Positions 8,066 through 8,717 of a stretch of 8,717 nucleotides of DNA are shown piece after piece. The stretch lies in assembly GCA_964625125.1 (NCBI GenBank), contig CAZVAP010000030.1, positions 1-8,717 of the forward strand. The letters are read 5' to 3'. This DNA is from CAZVAP01 sp964625125. Its GTDB lineage: Bacteria; Patescibacteriota; Gracilibacteria; Absconditabacterales; Absconditicoccaceae. Position 1 is the stretch's first letter, and each line of letters opens with the position of its first letter. The notes under the pieces are model-generated. The model worked only from the letters and a program-made list of their open reading frames with translations. It ran no database searches and was not told the origin of the DNA. The position numbers and the translations under genes were made by a program.

Positions 8066-8105
8066 GCTTAGGTGGTACCTCTCCAAGTTATTTTGGAGCC
8101 GAAGC
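8066..8105 (+). promoter_or_regulatory. Antiterminator-like hairpin with TGGTACC bulge
   Basis: GCTTAGG (8066-8072) pairs with CCGAAGC (8099-8105) with one A-G mismatch. CTCCAA (8081-8086) pairs with TTGGAG (8093-8098) around a 6-nt loop. Between the two helices, on the 5' side only, lies TGGTACC (8073-8079) plus one T. This reproduces the conserved T-box antiterminator, where TGGN pairs with the tRNA NCCA end. Its last four bases are also the first four of the terminator stem, so the two cannot coexist. Confidence 0.55.
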
Positions 8106-8147
8106 ATCAAGACATTCTTATTATTTAGTTTGTTTTGGTGCTTTTTT
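8102..8147 (+). terminator. Intrinsic terminator overlapping the antiterminator
   Basis: AAGCATCAAGACA (8102-8114) pairs with TGTTTTGGTGCTT (8131-8143) over 13 positions, with two G-T pairs and a 16-nt loop. The T run 8142-8147 follows. It ends 18 nt before the ATG at 8166, so in the default state it would stop transcription before the gene. Confidence 0.7.
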
Positions 8148-8165
8148 AATTATAAAAAATTACTA

Positions 8166-8705
8166 ATGAAAATAGCTATATGAACAATTAGAAAACCAAA
8201 GGTTGACTGAATTAAAGAGGGAGTTGCAAAATGTCCTTACTTTAAAAATATAAATGTAGAATATATTACAGAAAAAGTAAATTCTGATATAGCTGATATG
8301 CCTTTATCTTTGGAAGAAACAATGGAATGAGCTAAAAATAGAGCTAGAAATCTAAAAAAGAAAGGAATTGAAGCTGATTATTATATTTGAATTGAGTGAT
8401 GAGCTTATAGAATATGTGATAAGGCTTATTTAGTTTGAGTAGTTTATATTGAAAATAAAGATTGAGAAGGGCATTATGGTTTTTCTCCTGCTATAGAAAT
8501 TCCAGAAAAAATTAAATATATGCTTTATACCGAGAGAAAGGAATTATGACCTATAATGGGAGAATTATCTTGAAAAGTTGATATAAGAAGTGAAAATGGT
8601 TCAATGTGAGCTTGGTCAGATGATATGTTAACTAGGAAGCAGGAATTTGTTAGTGCTTTCCAGGCAGCAATTAGTCCTTTTTACAACAAGTATTATAAGA
8701 TTTAG
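8166..8705 (+). CDS. yjjX: YjjX-like inosine/xanthosine triphosphatase (DUF84 family)
   Basis: 179 residues; E. coli YjjX has about 170. The family hydrolyses non-canonical ITP and XTP to clean the nucleotide pool, in the cytoplasm with a divalent metal. Seen: the N-terminal KIAIGTIRKPKVDGIKEGV (2-20), MPLSLEETMEGAKNRAR (45-61) matching the family's QPxSxEETxxGAxNRA, YIGIEGGAYRI (73-83), GVVYIENKDGEGHYGFSPAIEIP (91-113), ELGPIMGELSG (126-136), and a C-terminal LTRKQEFVSAFQAAISPFYN (155-174). Three of the four glycines in GxEGGA-type positions are TGA codons. The start at ATG 8166 is 18 nt after the terminator T run and has no Shine-Dalgarno. Its expression is likely set by the leader switch upstream. 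Substrate preference is inferred from the family only. The remaining 12 bases of the window hold nothing. Confidence 0.88.
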
Positions 8706-8717
8706 TTTTTAAAATAA

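Larger units (their letters stand above)
7936..8147 (+). promoter_or_regulatory. T-box-like regulatory RNA leader
   Basis: TATACTCAA (7936-7944) can pair over its full 9 bp with TTGAGTATA (8056-8064), enclosing about 110 nt. Inside are CGTTTG (7958-7963) with CAAACG (7978-7983), GGAGGG (7987-7992) with CCCTCC (8018-8023), and CGGAGG (8023-8028) with CCTTCG (8035-8040). An alternative is ACGAGGG (7981-7987) with CCTTCGT (8035-8041), so the interior fold is not settled. AGTA (8011-8014) opposite GAA (7995-7997) could form a loop E motif, which T-boxes also use. GGAGAGTAG (8007-8015) recalls the Stem I sequence of T-boxes. Right after the closing stem come the antiterminator-like element with its TGGTACC bulge and the overlapping terminator. 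T-boxes bind uncharged tRNA and usually control aminoacyl-tRNA synthetases. Here the next gene is a YjjX-like NTPase, and I could not assign a specifier codon. A different, perhaps new, riboswitch is possible. Confidence 0.5.
7899..8165 (+). other. Non-coding interval, leader region of the yjjX-like gene
   Basis: These 267 bp hold no convincing gene. The stretch 7955-8110 is visibly richer in G and C than everything around it, which in AT-rich genomes is typical of structured RNA. Listed separately are a promoter, a T-box-like switch and a terminator. I find no tRNA, tmRNA, RNase P or SRP RNA signature on either strand. Confidence 0.7.

Noticed and set aside
7895..8110. A 71-codon open frame on the minus strand across the structured region
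   Set aside because: It overlaps the stems and terminator, has no recognisable protein features and is explained by the G+C-richer RNA region.
7899..8165. tmRNA, RNase P RNA, SRP RNA or a tRNA gene
   Set aside because: The GGTTCGAATC-type T arm, the RNase P GAGGAAAGTCC block and the SRP GGAAGGAAGCAGC loop are all absent, and the interval is too short for RNase P RNA.
1..8717. CRISPR array, insertion sequence or phage genes
   Set aside because: I see no regularly spaced repeats, transposase motifs or terminal inverted repeats, and no phage structural genes.

Overview
The window is very AT-rich DNA from a bacterium that reads UGA as glycine (translation table 25), as described for Gracilibacteria and Absconditabacteria (SR1) of the candidate phyla radiation. 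In-frame TGA codons fall on invariant glycines of four well-known families: both glycines of the Obg P-loop, the GCPSPK...GAGAALMK block of Dus, DAPCSGEG of the RsmF-type methyltransferase, and GIEGG of the YjjX-type NTPase. Trp is encoded by TGG. Read with the standard code the genes shatter. Read with UGA as Gly almost the whole window becomes coding. The 100-N run shows that this is a scaffold from a draft or metagenomic assembly.

Layout. 1-194 (+) is the 3' end of an unrecognised gene. 169-975 (-) is a two-domain protein, an MGMT/ATL-type DNA-binding module fused to a 2H (LigT/ThpR) phosphoesterase module. 1031-1963 (+) is a tRNA-dihydrouridine synthase. It is followed by an N gap whose two flanks are the same 55 bp, so the gap is almost certainly artificial. 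2188-2676 (+) is an unknown 162-residue protein with a good promoter. 2699-3446 (+) is a Cys-His-Asp enzyme of transglutaminase or arylamine N-acetyltransferase type whose 5' end needs a one-base frame change.

7359 down to 3439 (-) looks like an operon with gaps of 23-25 nt: obg (ribosome-assembly GTPase), an RsmF-type 16S rRNA m5C methyltransferase with its C-terminal PUA-like part, and a stand-alone degenerate PHP domain matching only the N-terminus of DnaE. The first two genes both belong to ribosome maturation. The third is out of place and lacks almost every metal ligand.

7458-7898 (+) is a small single-pass membrane protein, transcribed divergently from obg. 7899-8165 is a non-coding stretch that is richer in G+C than its surroundings. 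It holds a sigma70-like promoter, several mutually compatible or competing hairpins, a TGGTACC bulge between two helices, and an overlapping intrinsic terminator. This is the architecture of a T-box antiterminator/terminator switch. It lies directly upstream of 8166-8705 (+), a YjjX-like inosine/xanthosine triphosphatase, an unexpected target for a T-box.

None of the start codons has a recognisable Shine-Dalgarno sequence. The candidate promoters with recognisable boxes at 2125, 7392 (-) and 7914 all have 16-bp spacers.
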